Positions 46,975 to 59,670 are shown, numbered from the stretch's first letter. The stretch is 64,000 nucleotides of DNA from Entrophospora sp. SA101 (GCA_958430865.1 CAUDNR010000424.1:49291-113290), one strand, 5' to 3'. The notes: generated from the sequence alone by a model not told the origin. Program-made: numbers and translations.

Positions 46975-47612
46975 TTTATATGTTTATATATATGTTTATA
47001 TTTTAAATTATATTTAAATTATATATTAAGAAAGATATATTTTTTATAGTAAAAAAAAAAATTTTTTTTAAATTAAACTTATGGTGATCACATGATTCCC
47101 ATAAATAGAATTCTGTCCGTCGTTTAATTTGAATTTTGATTTAAGCTTTTTTATTATTATTTACTATTTACAACAAGTTTCTTTCTAATTTATTTAAAAC
47201 TTGATTACAAGTTTCAAAATGGGGATTTAAAAAAATTAAGGCTGACTTCAAAAGAAAAGTCATTTTGGCTTATAAGAATTAAAGTGTCTACAATATTGCC
47301 CCATGATAACTCATTTAATATTAATTTGGCGACAGACGGATTATTTGCCCGTTTGTATGAGTGTGTTTAATGGTCATTCGCAGGGAAAAGATTTAAAAGA
47401 TTGAGATTTAATTAATTATTATGTACTAGTGTAATTAACATTAATATATATATTATTTAATTTTAATATACCAAAAATGATAAAGATCAACATTTTACTT
47501 GTAGAATAATCTAAATATTATATTTTATATATAAATAATTGAATAAAAAAGAGAAAGCAATATTTTTATTGATATTATTATAATCTATTATGTTATAAAA
47601 TAAATAAATTGA
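46975..47612. other. intergenic between PUB1-like and DCN1-like genes
   Basis: Likely contains the PUB1-like promoter and the DCN1-like 3' end. AT-rich. No gene was recognised. Confidence 0.5.
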
Positions 47613-49267
47613 TTAAAGAACTGGAGGAGCTGATATCTTCAATTTCTCTCTGGCATATTCTACAAACTAATATTAATGTGAGGAAGGAGAACGTGAAAAA
47701 TAAAGGTATTAAAAACAGTCAATTTATTTATTTATTTATTTATTTATTTATTGATTGATTGATTGATTGATACCATACCTCATCAATGAGAACTGGCCAA
47801 GCTCCTAATTTATGAAATTTTAGAAATTCATTAATGACACTAATAAATCTTTACAAACTTAGAGTTAACTAAAAAAAATCTTTAATTAATTAATTACCCT
47901 CTGTATCATAATTATTTAAATCCTCATTGATTTGTCTGACAAATTCCAGCAGCTAGAAAAAATAATACACAAATGAAATAATTAATTTCTTTTCTTTACC
48001 AGGGGTAAATTATTACCATCATAGCACATAACATACCAAATTCCAAGTGTCTTTTGATATTGCTTTACCATGTTTTTCCTAATTCAAATAAACAAATTAT
48101 TAAAAGTGCACACACATTAAATAAAATAAAGGTTTAATAGATAAATGGATTTATAATATGAACCTTGACAAATTCTATCCAGATATCAAGAAGTGGCCAA
48201 TGATCTCTCAATAATAATTTCCAGAATTCAGTTGCTACATCAAGGCCTAATATATTTAAGAAAGTAAGTAAAGGTTTGGAAAATAGTCGAGAAATTATCT
48301 TTTTCAAAAAAAAAAAAAACACAATAATAATCCATACTCAAAGATTTTTGATTTTCTCCTAATCCAAATTTAAAAGTAAATTGATAAATTTCTTTAAATT
48401 TACTATCATCATTCAGGGTTTGTCTAAGACTAGGTATGGCTGCTCGCATCTTTAAAAGTGTATCACATCTAAATCAGAAATTTTAATAATTAACAACATT
48501 TTCAAGAAAATAAAATTTAGAAAAATAGGATTTGTGTTAAAAGAACCTTAGTTTTGACCAACCCTCAATAAATCCTTCATATTTAAATTCACCGATTTTT
48601 TCTGCTTTAAGATGCCAAGCCATGACCAACATAACAACATCTTCAGGGTCAACTCCCAAATCATTACAATATTTTATTACTCCATCCACTGAAATTACTC
48701 CTTTTCTATCCCTATCATTGCCTTCTTCCCTATCTATAGAAATGGGTTGTAATATATATATGGCATGTTAACATTAGTATAATTTATGAAATCAACCAAT
48801 CAAATTCATTAGCTGATTGATTAACTACAAACTAACCTATGTACTTGTTAAATACATCTTCAAGTTTTCTTAAATCTATTCCAGGACTTGAACTTTGAGA
48901 TGTTGATAAGCCTCTCCAAGAGGTGGTGCTAGGTTGATTATTAAAATAATCGTCTACGGCTACTTCGACATTCCAATTGAATTCTTTTAATTTTTTTTGA
49001 GAAACTTTTTCACTAATTGTTTTATTATAATATCGAATTGAAAGTTAATAGACCAACTAATATACATGTATAAACTTGTGTTGTCATGGTCATTTTTATT
49101 ATCAATATTTGATACCTTGCACTTGTAAAGGCCATAAATTGTCTGATTTTTTCCTTTTGTTGGGTTTTTGTGCTCTGGAAAAGTGAAGAAAGCTGGGATC
49201 AATAAAATATTATCGTAAACAACACGCTTTTAATGAAACTGGTAAAACCAAGTTCCTTACACACCAT
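47613..49267 (-). CDS. DCN1: DCN1-like cullin-neddylation E3 cofactor
   Basis: Ten exons in consistent phase: 49267-49265, 49174-49116, 49012-48837, 48733-48547, 48468-48338, 48246-48164, 48078-48037, 47952-47898, 47804-47779 and 47666-47613. These total 816 nt and 271 residues, close to the usual ~260. The N-terminal UBA-like part contains QKEKIRQFMAFTSASEK. The potentiating-neddylation domain contains CNDLGVDPEDVVMLVMAWHL, IPSLRQTLNDDSKFKEIYQF, DHWPLLDIWIEF, AISKDTWNLLLEFV and GAWPVLIDEFVEYA. The protein would help load Nedd8/Rub1 onto cullins, activating SCF-type ligases. The first exon encodes only the ATG; this is inferred from the splice signals and the match that follows. No lesion was seen. 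Confidence 0.94.
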
Positions 49268-49578
49268 GTTTTAATTGTTTCCTTTTTTTATGTTTATGAT
49301 TTTATATTATCAGGCTTGTATTTTTCTTTCTTTTAATGAAATGGATTAATAAATGAAATTTTGAAATTCAAATAAATTAACTTGAGAACAACGCAAATGT
49401 GTAACAATATCACATGTGCATTCGTGTGACTAACTATTATTTTTTTTTATTTTCAAGTGAACAATAAATTATGAGTCAACAATCTTTAATTAATGAATAG
49501 ATGACAACAAAACAGAATTAATTAATTTAATTAATTAATATGAATAATAATAATATTGTTGTTATTATGGCACATCAA

Positions 49579-50979
49579 TCACAAGACATTTTCTTTGTTA
49601 ACTTCCAACCATCCTAATAATTCAACTGAAGTGTTTGGTGATAATGCTACTTGTCCCACAGAACGATGAACCTATGTATGCACATACACACATACAAACA
49701 TACACATTTATTTGATTAACAAAAATTAGAGATTGTTTCACGTTATTGTAAAGGAAAAGATTATATTATTACCATTTTCAGTTCCAGTACAATTACACAT
49801 GACGAACAACACTTTATCATTTTCAGATTCTCTAGTATTATTAGCACCATCATTTTGTTGTAAAGCCTCACCATTAACACCAATATCTCATATTTGAAGT
49901 ATCATAGATTGGTTCATCATAACTATCCAATAACAATTCACTGTTGACACATTCACTTGATTTCAGCCAAGCCATTGAGCATAGCATGATTTTACTTTTT
50001 TCTTGTAGATGAAGATGAGCTAATTCAAATTCAGACGAGGGAGCCAGGAATCTATAAGGGCTCAGATCCATGCAAATTGCTAAGCCCACCTTCAATAATA
50101 GCTTAATCAATTAATTTAATAAAAGAATATAGAAAATGACAAGCCCATTTCTGAATCAATAAAAAGATTTGTTAACCTTTCCTAATATAGGTATGTGTAT
50201 TGATTTGAATCCTGGGCCTTCCTCAGCCCAATTCCCATCAGTCTCATATAAATGTGTTATTTGATATGTTGTAATAAGTTCATCAAATCGATCAGCTAAA
50301 CAAATACTGTTGTAATATTTATCTGGATTTCCTAAATAAAAATGTGTTTAGGTTGAAGATAGGCATTAATTATATATACAAGTGTAAAAGTGAATGTGTA
50401 ATTGATTTGTCATTTAAACAAATAAATACATTTAACTATTTGAGGATATCCTATCATAGCAAATGCTTGCAATCTTGTAACTTCAATTATGATTGAAAAA
50501 TCACATTGGTTAATTAATTAATATATATGTATCTTTCTATGAAAATTATGTTTACCTTGGAAACTTGCCCATTGAACTGTGGTGCCAGTTTCTGCATCTT
50601 CTAAATATGGTCTTATATGATCCTCGCTGGTGAAAACATATCCTTATGAAAATAAAGATAATATTGATACTTTTTTTTTTCAAAGAAATCTTCTGACCAA
50701 CAAAAAATATCTGTAAAAGCCATTTCTGAAAGTAACAAAATGCCAATTTCTCCTGTACCATATCTACATTATAAGATTTTTGTTGGGAAATAATTGAAAA
50801 TAAAAAACCAATAATAAAAAATTTGTTTTGATACCTCGAGAGTAAATTGGAGGCAAAATATTGATTTCTTTCTACTTGTTCAAGTATAGGATTAAACTGA
50901 AGAAATGTTATTTACATAATATTATCGAAAATTATATAACGTTTAAACATATATTAATCAAATTAACTCTTACCAACAT
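49579..50979 (-). pseudogene. NTA1: NTA1-like protein N-terminal amidase, damaged
   Basis: Fragments follow the nitrilase-fold N-terminal Asn/Gln amidase in order: FNPILEQVERNQYFASNLLS near 50860, GILLLSEMAFT near 50725 (catalytic Glu), YVFTSEDHIRPYLEDAETG near 50620, MIGYPQ near 50450, THLYETDGNWAEEGPGF near 50240, VGLAICMDLSPYRF near 50080 (catalytic Cys), MLCSMAWL, VLFVMCNCTGTENG, and VELLGWLEVNKENVL with a stop at 49579. The expected catalytic lysine before THLY appears as Ile. The donor after MAFT lacks GT, and the frame is broken near 49905 (YDTSNMRYWC then stop). Intact enzymes deamidate N-terminal Asn/Gln for the Arg/N-degron pathway. This copy is probably inactive unless those sites are assembly errors. 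Confidence 0.75.
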
Positions 50980-51207
50980 TATGATTTAATAATAATAATT
51001 CATAAAAATCCATTAATAAAAACCTGGGAGGATCGTCATCAATAAAATAAACTTGCAAAAATTTTGTCCTTTCATTATGCAAGATCACATGGAATCATTT
51101 TGTAAATATATAGAAACTAGAAATGCAAAAAACTTTTCTTTCGTTATATTAAAATAAATAGTTTACTTTGGAGAAGCTATATTAATATATATATATATAT
51201 ATATATA

Positions 51208-51707
51208 CATGAAGTTGAAATATTTCGACCTGGGAAATCAAAGTTGAATCAAAAATCGAAATGGTCGAAATTACATCATTAAGGCTCCGCATGAGCCAGC
51301 TCATGAAGAGCTTTATACATCATATAACAAGATGAACATACAGAAAATTAATCAAAAGCTTCAAATCCTCATAACTTGGTCAATATCTGGCTATTTTGAA
51401 TAAAACAATTATCATTCGAATTCTCTCAATAAGGTGAGTCTAATGAGATGTAATGATCATTGAGATGTTTTGGTTTACCATAATATTACAATAACTCGCC
51501 ATTTATTAATGCTATGGACATTAAATCACCATTATTCGAATTGTCTTTACGAGACTATTCTAATGAGCCGTTTTCATCACTTGTTCCCAAGATAAATAAT
51601 CTTGAAATTATTAATTATAATGAATCATGTGATATGACCATTTCGACTTTTCGGGGGTCAAAGTCGCGACCATTTTGTCCCCCGAAATTAAATGTTTCGA
51701 CTTCATG
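51208..51707. mobile_element. 500-bp TIR element, CATGAAGT family
   Basis: Ends CATGAAGTTGAAATATTT and, on the complement, CATGAAGTCGAAACATTT, flanked by TA at 51206-51207 and 51708-51709 beside a (TA)n tract. GAAATGGTCG-type motifs recur inside both halves. The frame at 51514-51744 crosses the end and is not a gene. It is the larger relative of the 135-bp element at 8782-8916. Confidence 0.8.
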
Positions 51708-51739
51708 TATATTTCTAAGTATTGATATATTGCAAGGTG

Positions 51740-52710
51740 ATTAGGTATGGGAGTAGAAATTTGTGGGTGTGGTTTAATAATCTCTACTTTTGATGTTTTT
51801 TGAACTTGTATTGGTGTAAAATTTCTCCATTCACCTATATTTGGAAAAGACCTTGCTCCAATGTAGCATATTCACCTTTTGTTGGCCATTGCTATTCAAA
51901 CCAATTAGATATACCTGGTATTGTATTTATTTTTCTTTTGTTCTTTTCTCTATTTGGCACCAGATTTGCTACTGAAGTACCTCAATATTTTTACCTTCTG
52001 TAAGATTACAACCTAACCTAACACACCTTTTTATTGCATGTGGTGTGTGAAATTCAAATTATGTGAATTTGAAATTTGTAATTAAATTTGATTCACCAAT
52101 TTTTATTTTCAAATTTACATGCAATGGATGTATATAATAATTTATAATAAATATAATTTACCTGAGCATTTTGGGAATCAATTGAGGTTTTGGCTTCACC
52201 AGCTTCTAAAAAAATCCTGTTACAGCTGCTTGTAATGAACCAACAAGAGTAGCCTAAAAGTTAAGCCATAATTGGCATTAACCAAATAGCAACCTTGTAA
52301 TATAAAAAATCAGAAAACTGTAAAAAGTAAATAATATTATAATTTAGCTTTAAGAAATGGAATAAAAATAAAATAAAAATATAAATAATTATAATGATAA
52401 ATTTTATTATTATAATGGAGATTAAATTAGTCATTTGTCAATTCTTTCTTTTACTATCTAATGTTTATTAATCAATCAAATGCAAATAAAGCATTGTTAG
52501 TAATAATTATTGGATAGTGGTTTCCAATTAACTAATAATGAAATTTTTATTCACCTTCAATATTTAAGAATATCAAGTTCATCTAATGAAGTATCATTAA
52601 TTTTTAAGCTTTTAGATTTAGCAATCTCTTCATCTAATATTCTACTTTTATGATGTGCATCTGGATGTGATTTATGTACTGCGAGCGTGCAATCCGAGTT
52701 TCCTATTTAA
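51740..52710 (-). pseudogene. exon fragments of an unrecognised minus-strand gene
   Basis: Three protein-like blocks on the minus strand. 52705-52560 reads AVHKSHPDAHHKSRILDEE then IAKSKSLKINDTSLDELD. 52255-52165 reads ATLVGSLQAAVTGFFLEAGE and ends at GTAAAT, a possible splice donor. 52000-51760 reads TIPGISNWFE, QWPTKGEYATLEQGLF and, in a shifted frame, IGEWRNFTPIQVQKTSKVEI. These could be one broken gene or several. No domain was recognised. The upstream end runs into the repeat array and gap. Confidence 0.4.
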
Positions 52711-52728
52711 TAGGTTATTTATAGCTCA

Positions 52729-52873
52729 ACACACAGCCTACTCGCTGACTTACGGTTGATTCTATTGTTTGACACACAGCCTCCTCGCTGACTTACGGTC
52801 AAGTTTCCTTTATTTATTATATATGTATGACACACAGCCTACTCGCTGACTTACGGTCAAAATTAATAAAAAT
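52729..52873. repeat. spaced direct repeats abutting the assembly gap
   Basis: Three copies of a ~30-bp core (ACACACAGCCTACTCGCTG then ACTTACGGT) start at about 52729, 52772 and 52830 and are separated by unlike AT-rich spacers. The N gap begins 16 bp after the third copy, so the array may be larger than shown. Confidence 0.9.
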
Positions 52874-52883
52874 NNNNNNNNNN
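52874..52883. other. assembly gap (10 N)
   Basis: Ten N characters. Arm 1 and arm 2 of the inverted duplication lie on different sides of this join, so they may come from different contigs. Confidence 1.
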
Positions 52884-53581
52884 TGTATTTATCAGCTAGT
52901 GTTTTTTGGCCATATCAATATTAATATTAATAAAATAATTAATAATAAGACAAGGGTTACGTATTGCATATGGCACATGATATGGCATAAAACAAGGGTC
53001 ATGTCATTCGGCATATTGGGCCCATGTCAACCCGTGTGACCCGTGTGACCCGTATGACCCGCGGATCAAATCAAATCCATGACCCGACCCGTTCGGAACT
53101 CTATTACCACCCAGAGAAGCAAAAAATTCCTTCACAAAAAATTAGGTTTAAAAAAACAAAGATTTTTCGGTTTCAATTGCAATTTCAACGCATTGCTTTG
53201 CAATTCAATTCAACGCAACTCAATTTTAATTTCAATGCAATTGCAATTGCAACCCGTTTTATAAAACAAAACATTTGCCGTACGACAAAAACCGAAAAGA
53301 CCAGGCGCAGCTAGACGCAAAAGGAGACAATCGGCGAGAAAATTGCACGACTTGCGAGTTTTGGAAGGAGATCGTGACACGGCAAATGTTAAATCTTTTT
53401 TTTGTGTTAATTAATCAATTGATGTGACATGTCCTGTGACTATTAATAAAAATTTCTTATTTATACTTTAAATACGGAATAAAAACGTACCTTTTCAATA
53501 GTATGTTTTACGCAGAAACAAAAACGTACACTTTCAGTATGTCACATCCCACACCTATTCCGTATGTTTTATATGAAAAAA
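52884..53581. other. no gene recognised; possible transposon debris
   Basis: ACCCGTGTGACCCG-type repeats near 53030-53090, and an inverted pair ATACGGAATA/TATTCCGTAT at about 53470-53570, suggest element remnants. Open frames at 53024-53314 are low-complexity readings of CAATT-rich repeats. Confidence 0.5.
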
Positions 53582-54249
53582 TAGAGGTTGGAATCGGCTA
53601 AAATAGTCGATTAAACTTTTTTTTGAACAACTAATAGTTGACTATTTTAATCGATTATTTAGTCGACTATTAATACTACTAATACCAATACCAATACTAT
53701 GCTAATATTATTATTGTCTGACCAATTACGATTTTTGTGTTTTATCATTCAAAATGGAAAACTTCTATGCGGAAGAGTATCAATACCATCAATATGATGA
53801 TGACGACAATAGTAGTGGTGTTGTTGATGATAATTTTACATGCGAATGAATAAACATTTCCAATACAAGGTCCAATAGTCCATTGGCTTCAAGTTCCAAT
53901 GATTTAGGCGGTGGTTCCAGAAGACCTTTTAAAAAACGAATTGTAACACATGGTTTTGTGTGGAAGCATTTTGAAAAAGTGAAGGAAATGAATTCGTAAT
54001 TGTTTAAACGAATTTTGTTTTTAAAAAGAAATGCAAGTTGTGTTAAATGTATTCACCCACCGAATTAACTTATAATAAATATAACATTACTACTCTTTTT
54101 GTAACATTTTATTAATACTAATACTAATATTGTTGAATTATCCCGTTCAAACCGCAGATAATCCATACAATCCGGATGATCCGTTCAATTTTATTATTAT
54201 GGATAATCCGGATAATCTGTTTAAATCCGACAGATGTATTGCATCTCTA
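53582..54249 (+). mobile_element. hAT-like element, arm-2 copy
   Basis: Inverted counterpart of 39105-39707, with TAGAGGTTGGAATCG at 53582 and the complement of TAGAGATGCAAT at 54249. The broken BED-type ORF starts at 53754. Between 53582 and 53777 it differs from the arm-1 copy by a 65-bp extra segment (about 53612-53676) and several substitutions, including those at 53762 and 53777. From about 53778 onward no difference was seen until the AT microsatellite. Confidence 0.7.
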
Positions 54250-55125
54250 AGATTTTTACTTCATACTTTTTGTACATGCTACAGAAATATGTGAGTGTAA
54301 ATAATTAATTTTGATGTACCGAGTGCAGTTGTCTTATTATTGTCTTCTTTATTTTGTTTCAACAATTTGGTGGTTTTGATACATTCTGTCAATTTTTCTA
54401 TTTGGATCCAGAATTTTTCACTTGTTTGTCCTTTTTTGGGATTGACTTTGCCAGATTTCCATTCATTCTTCAATTCTCTCTCTTTTTCATTGATGTCCTT
54501 TAATAATTGTTTAAGATGGTCTTCAGGTTTATGTGGTTTCCCTTCTTCTGTAAGCTTTTCATTATCTCTTTTAAATTTATTCATAATTGCCAAATGTTCT
54601 TTTTCCATCAATTGTTTCTCGTGCTTGATTGTCCATTCCTCTTCCATGTCTAATTCTGGTTCAAATAGTTGAGGCTCTTTCTTTTTTAATTTAGGTTCAA
54701 GAGTCAACAATTACATTTTACATCTATTGCTTTGATATTTCAAAGCACAAACCTACACATACATATTAAAGAATATATGTAAATTTATTTGAGAATTAAC
54801 AATAATCATTAGTTGCATGATAAAAAATTACCCTATCATCAATTCTATTGATTTGATTATCATGAGCCTTGCTGACAGAATGTTGATGGTTACGTAAAAT
54901 AGCAACCTGTCTGTTTGCTTTATTATATGCTACCATTTTTTTCCATTACGGTAGTAGTATCCTCCATCTCTTTCTTTAGCTCAATTTGGAAGGTACAAGA
55001 TGCGTTGTATGTACAGAACACTTTGGCAGTTAGTTCCTCCATGTATTCAGGTAAATGAATATTCAAATCTTGAGTCTAAAATAATTTTTATAAAGAAATT
55101 TGAATTTATTAATAAAACACACACA

Positions 55126-55177
<52 letters not shown>

Positions 55178-56328
55178 ATATATGAAATTTGAAAATATAT
55201 ATTTTTTTTTTGTACCTTTAATCTGTCAAATAACGTTCAGTGAATCCCTTATCCTTCAGAAATATTTTAAGATTTTTGAAGACTTGTTCTATTACTTCCA
55301 CCGAATTTATGTATCTTATTGAATCTTTAACTAGAAAATTGAACTTGACTGTCATTGGCGGTACCAAAGTAATATGCTCACATCTGAGGGAACAAAAACC
55401 TATAGTATCTGCTTCTTCAGTTTTTTCATTTCCTGCTCTTAGGGAAAGCCTGTCAATAAGATACATAGCCATAGTATGTTGACAAACTGAACTGAGTCTA
55501 TCTTTTAAATCCAATATGTAATCACACCAAATTTTTTCTATGTGTTTATCGAACTCCCTAGCTTTATCAATTTTTTTCAAGTCACTTTGACCTTTAAGTG
55601 AGCTATTGGCTGCTAAAAACGCATATTTATGCTGTCATTTATATTCTCCTTCCAGGTGGTGAGTCAGGTAACTGTGTTATAACGTAGAATACCACCCCAG
55701 GAGTGGCCGCAGGTGGAGGAGGGATAAATGCATCTTTACTGATATTAATTGTTATTTGCTTGGAGGTGACTCTCAACTTCAATGAACCAGTTTTAGGATG
55801 ATCACAATGACCTTTAAACAAAACCAAGTGGCTCAATTCTAAAATTACCAATTTTTTCTTTATGTCCATCTAAGTAACAATAACCATAAAACTCATCAAC
55901 CCTGGTCTTTTCATCTTTCAACTTTTGTTTTTCCTATTTTGAAAAATTCTTTGTTCCTTTTCTTCTTGTAAATAGTTGTATATAGAAGTAAGATCACATT
56001 TTTCAAAATTCTCAATTAGTGGATTTTCTTCAGATTCTTCCAAGATAACTTGCCAATCTTTAAAAAAGTTTTTGTTGAAAGTATTGTTCTTTACATAGTC
56101 TGTGTTAAATAATAATGCAGCATAAAATGTAGCTACTTCTTCGCTTCTGGAGTGAGTTTGATTTCAAGCCCTTTGAAAAAAGAAATCAATAATGATTATT
56201 ATAAAAAATTTATAAATATAATTAAAAATTATAACAACAACAACAACAATAATATTTCCATACCATTATATTTCATCTTAATATTATGAGGAACGTATTC
56301 TGGAGGAAAACAGACGCCGTTATGAATT
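54250..56328 (-). pseudogene. TOP1: DNA topoisomerase I pseudogene, arm-2 copy
   Basis: Inverted copy of 37020-39104. All frames translate identically to arm 1, including the same frameshifts, the Trp-to-stop and the base loss before the active-site tyrosine, so the decay preceded the duplication. The only difference seen is an intronic AT tract shorter by 6 bp (about 55130-55174). Confidence 0.92.
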
Positions 56329-56444
56329 TGGCATTTTTATAATTTTATAAAAAAGACTTGTTAAGGGGAAAAAAAAAAAAAAACAAAATATTTATTATTA
56401 TTGGCACTTGGTGTTGTACAAAGATTTTTTTTTGTTAACGTGAT

Positions 56445-56645
56445 TTGATTTTTGAAAAACCATCTATTTTTCAATGGCAAAACGTGAATGATGTTGTTTG
56501 GTATGAGATTGGGTCTGAAGACGTGTTAATGACAGAGGTACTATTTTTTATTTGCATTGATATTTTTATTTTAGTTTATAAATATTTTAATTGCAATCAA
56601 AACGCGGAGCAGATGTGTACTTATAGACTTATCAAAGCTTTCTAG
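56445..56645 (+). pseudogene. exon-like fragment, arm-2 copy
   Basis: Identical inverted copy of 36703-36903 (IFEKPSIFQWQNVNDVVWYE reading). Function unknown. Confidence 0.35.
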
Positions 56646-56915
56646 GTACAAGAGAGAGGCAATAAATTTATAAAACAAGTCAATTAATATAAAAGCTTGT
56701 GATTAATAAATGAGTGCAGCTCAAAGTTAATTCAAACTCAGCCATACATATTTTGGACATTGATTATGATATTAAACCTAATTATGCCTCATCCACAAAC
56801 TTCTATTCATGTAACCTTTACAATATACAGTATATACTTTTACTATTTTGGAAAAATTGTTTTAAAATGCAAATTGGCAATATAATGTAAATCCAAAGTC
56901 GTATAATTGTCATTA

Positions 56916-57084
56916 CACAGTAAATCTTGGTTTAAAAAAATCTGTTTGAACCGAGATATCCGCCATATCAAGAAGGTCTTTATTAAGGTTTATTACGGAA
57001 CTGTTCTTTGAACTTTATCCGTAAAACTGAGATTTTTAATTAGTATCTGCTAATTCGAGATCCGCTAAATCAAGATTCACTGTG
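56916..57084. mobile_element. 169-bp CACAGT MITE, arm-2 copy
   Basis: Inverted copy of 36264-36432, with TA flanks retained. Confidence 0.8.
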
Positions 57085-57747
57085 TATTAAAAAATAATTT
57101 ATTATTATTAAATCTGAAAATGGAGGTTTTTTTTAATTTAATAATAATATTAAAAGAAATTCTATCGTTGATCGGCGGACCACCAATTAATCAACAAATG
57201 AAAATCTGTAATACATGAACCCAGTGTAATATCGATCTGGTGCACTCTTTAAAAAAAATTGCATGATAAAAAGCATTGTTTTGCAACTTAGGTTACCAAA
57301 TTATATGTGCAAAATTTCACATCTCTAACATTTTTATTAACTAATGATTAAAACAAATAAAATTTCGGCCACAATCAACAAAAAGTGCGGTAAATGGAAG
57401 TTGATCATTTTCAGCAACCTTCCTTGCAAAGGTAAAATTTTGAATTAGTTTAAAAAGTTAAGTATCAATTATTCAAAGATTTAAGAAAAAAAAATTACAA
57501 ATGCTAACTAAATAAAGTCGAAGAAAACAAATTGAATCAGGCCAGATAAAATATGTACAATTAAAGTGAAAGAAGGGGATAAGTTTATACTTTTGGCTTG
57601 ATTGCTACTATAAATGGTATTTGACAATTAAATTTTATGAAGCAAGAAACGAAGAGCATTATTATAAAGCCATTAATACATTGTGTTGTTAAACAATTTT
57701 GGCTAATTTGATACCTACAAATTCTTTGTTGCAGCATGCCCCATTTT

Positions 57748-57822
57748 TATGGCGTCTTTTCAATAGAAAGGAACATGTTGGAAAAAAAAAATTTTTTTTC
57801 GGAGTTCTAAAAAGACGCCATA
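57748..57822. mobile_element. 75-bp hairpin, arm-2 copy
   Basis: Inverted copy of 35526-35600 with the TATGGCGTCTTTT ends. Confidence 0.75.
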
Positions 57823-59562
57823 TTAATATTGTCTATTAATTACATGTGTATGCATGTATATTAATATGATTGATGATCATAGAAAATTTTATCGGGAGCA
57901 TCTATTAAAAATAAAGATGATATGACTCATCAATAAATTTATTTTTAATTATCGTGATTCGGAAAATTTTATTTTTAAATATTGTTGATAATTATTAATT
58001 GTTATTTTGGTTGGCGTTTCTCTCTTTCTTGTTCATCATATGCGTCATAAATGACGAAGATTATGACACAGGTCCATACCGGAATATGTCACAGATGGAT
58101 AAGTATCACACCAGAAAATTGATGATCTGGGATCAGAACTCGCAAACTGATAAACACTGTATCCAGTCAATCGGATGGTTCTTTAAAAAGACTAGCTCTT
58201 GGATTATGGGTTGCAACTGATTTAATTAAAACAACATCAATGGTTTAAATCATCTTCTGCCTTTTATCAGACGGCATATGAAGGAAGATGCGGCTTCTTC
58301 TTCTAAAAAACTTCTATCCGGGAAGGCTCTTAAAATCAGATTTTAAACTGCATGTTATACATACAACAAATGCTTAATAACAGTTAATATAAAAAATATA
58401 AATAAAAAAGATTTGTGAAAATTATACAAACTACAATAAAGAGATTGGCACAGGTAAAAAAATCAACTTGACCTAGGTTAAACATGCACTAAAATGAACC
58501 AAATTTTTGAGAAATGCATATTTACAAACATTCAATCATTTACCAGTATGAGGAAATAAAAGAAGTGAATTTTCATTCTTCAATCAAGTGAGAACATATC
58601 TAAAAAAATACAATATGACTGTTGTCTCGCCGTGAATCGTCTTGATGAATTCTGCTCATGTATGCATAAATTAAGGCCAATCACCAAGATTCTAAATTTT
58701 GGTAGTTAAGAGAATAAAGGTGATAGAATCCAAAGTGAAAAGAATCCTGTTCATGGTAAAGCAAACAAGTGTAAAGGATATAAGTTCCGTCGATACGAAT
58801 GTCATTGAAAATTTGCAAAATGGATATGTGTAGAGTAGTTTAAAACGCTAAACAATACAATAATGATGATTTTAGAAAAATTCAACCTAAAACTTCAAGG
58901 CAAATAAATGTTGACCTTAATTACACTATAATTACCGTTTTTTATTTCATAAATCCGCGAGAATCCTTGGTGCAAAATAGTCATATGAACATATTAGTAA
59001 AATGTGGGGATACTGTGGGACGAATCTAACAAAATCTGGGACCTTTAGATGTACAACTTGCAATTCCATCAATGACAGATATACTTTTTAAAGTATGTTA
59101 CGGAAGCACAACAAGAGTTGCTCGCGATGTTGGGACTTACACACGAGACACACCTTATTGTAAGCTGTCTATGTAAGGCTTAGACTTGGTTATAGTAATA
59201 GGTTCAATGTAAGAGGAGGTTTTTCCTTTTCATTACACAAAATTAAAATTTTAAAATAAAAAAGAAGTGATACAAAATTATTAAATTATTTTTTAAAAAT
59301 CACGCCCGTTTTGTTATAAAAAGTGCATAAAAATATTTAATTTTTTTTTCTAGAGATGGACTAATTAATATTTAAACATTATAATAACAATATTGATTAC
59401 CAAAATCTGTTATTATTATAATAATAAAATTCATGCTCAGCTAAATACAGCAGTGTGCAATTTTTAATTGGTGTTTAAATCGATCATGAGATAAACAAAT
59501 GTACTAATTTGTGAGGAAAAATAAAGTTGTGTAATTTTTATTTTTAAAAACGTAATAAGAAT
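57823..59562. other. no intact gene recognised
   Basis: Inverted copy of 33786-35525. The signal-peptide-like frame at 57999-58220 begins with TTG rather than ATG and has stops immediately upstream. Confidence 0.4.
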
Positions 59563-59670
59563 CGAGTGAACGAACGTACAAACTGACTAACTAACGAATG
59601 TACGAACAAACAAACGAACGAACAAACGAACAAACGAACAAACGAACAAACGAACAAACAAACGAACGAA
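59563..59670. repeat. TTCGTTTG-type minisatellite, arm-2 copy
   Basis: Inverted copy of 33678-33785 with the same length, judged from unchanged flanking coordinates. Confidence 0.9.

Noticed and set aside
52729..52873. CRISPR-like repeat-spacer appearance
   Set aside because: The context is a eukaryotic nuclear scaffold, there are only three units, spacers are AT-rich and of unequal length, and no cas gene is present.
57999..58220. Signal-peptide-like 73-codon frame in the arms
   Set aside because: It starts at TTG with in-frame stops just upstream, and no exon can be joined with confidence. Kept only as a note in the region entry.
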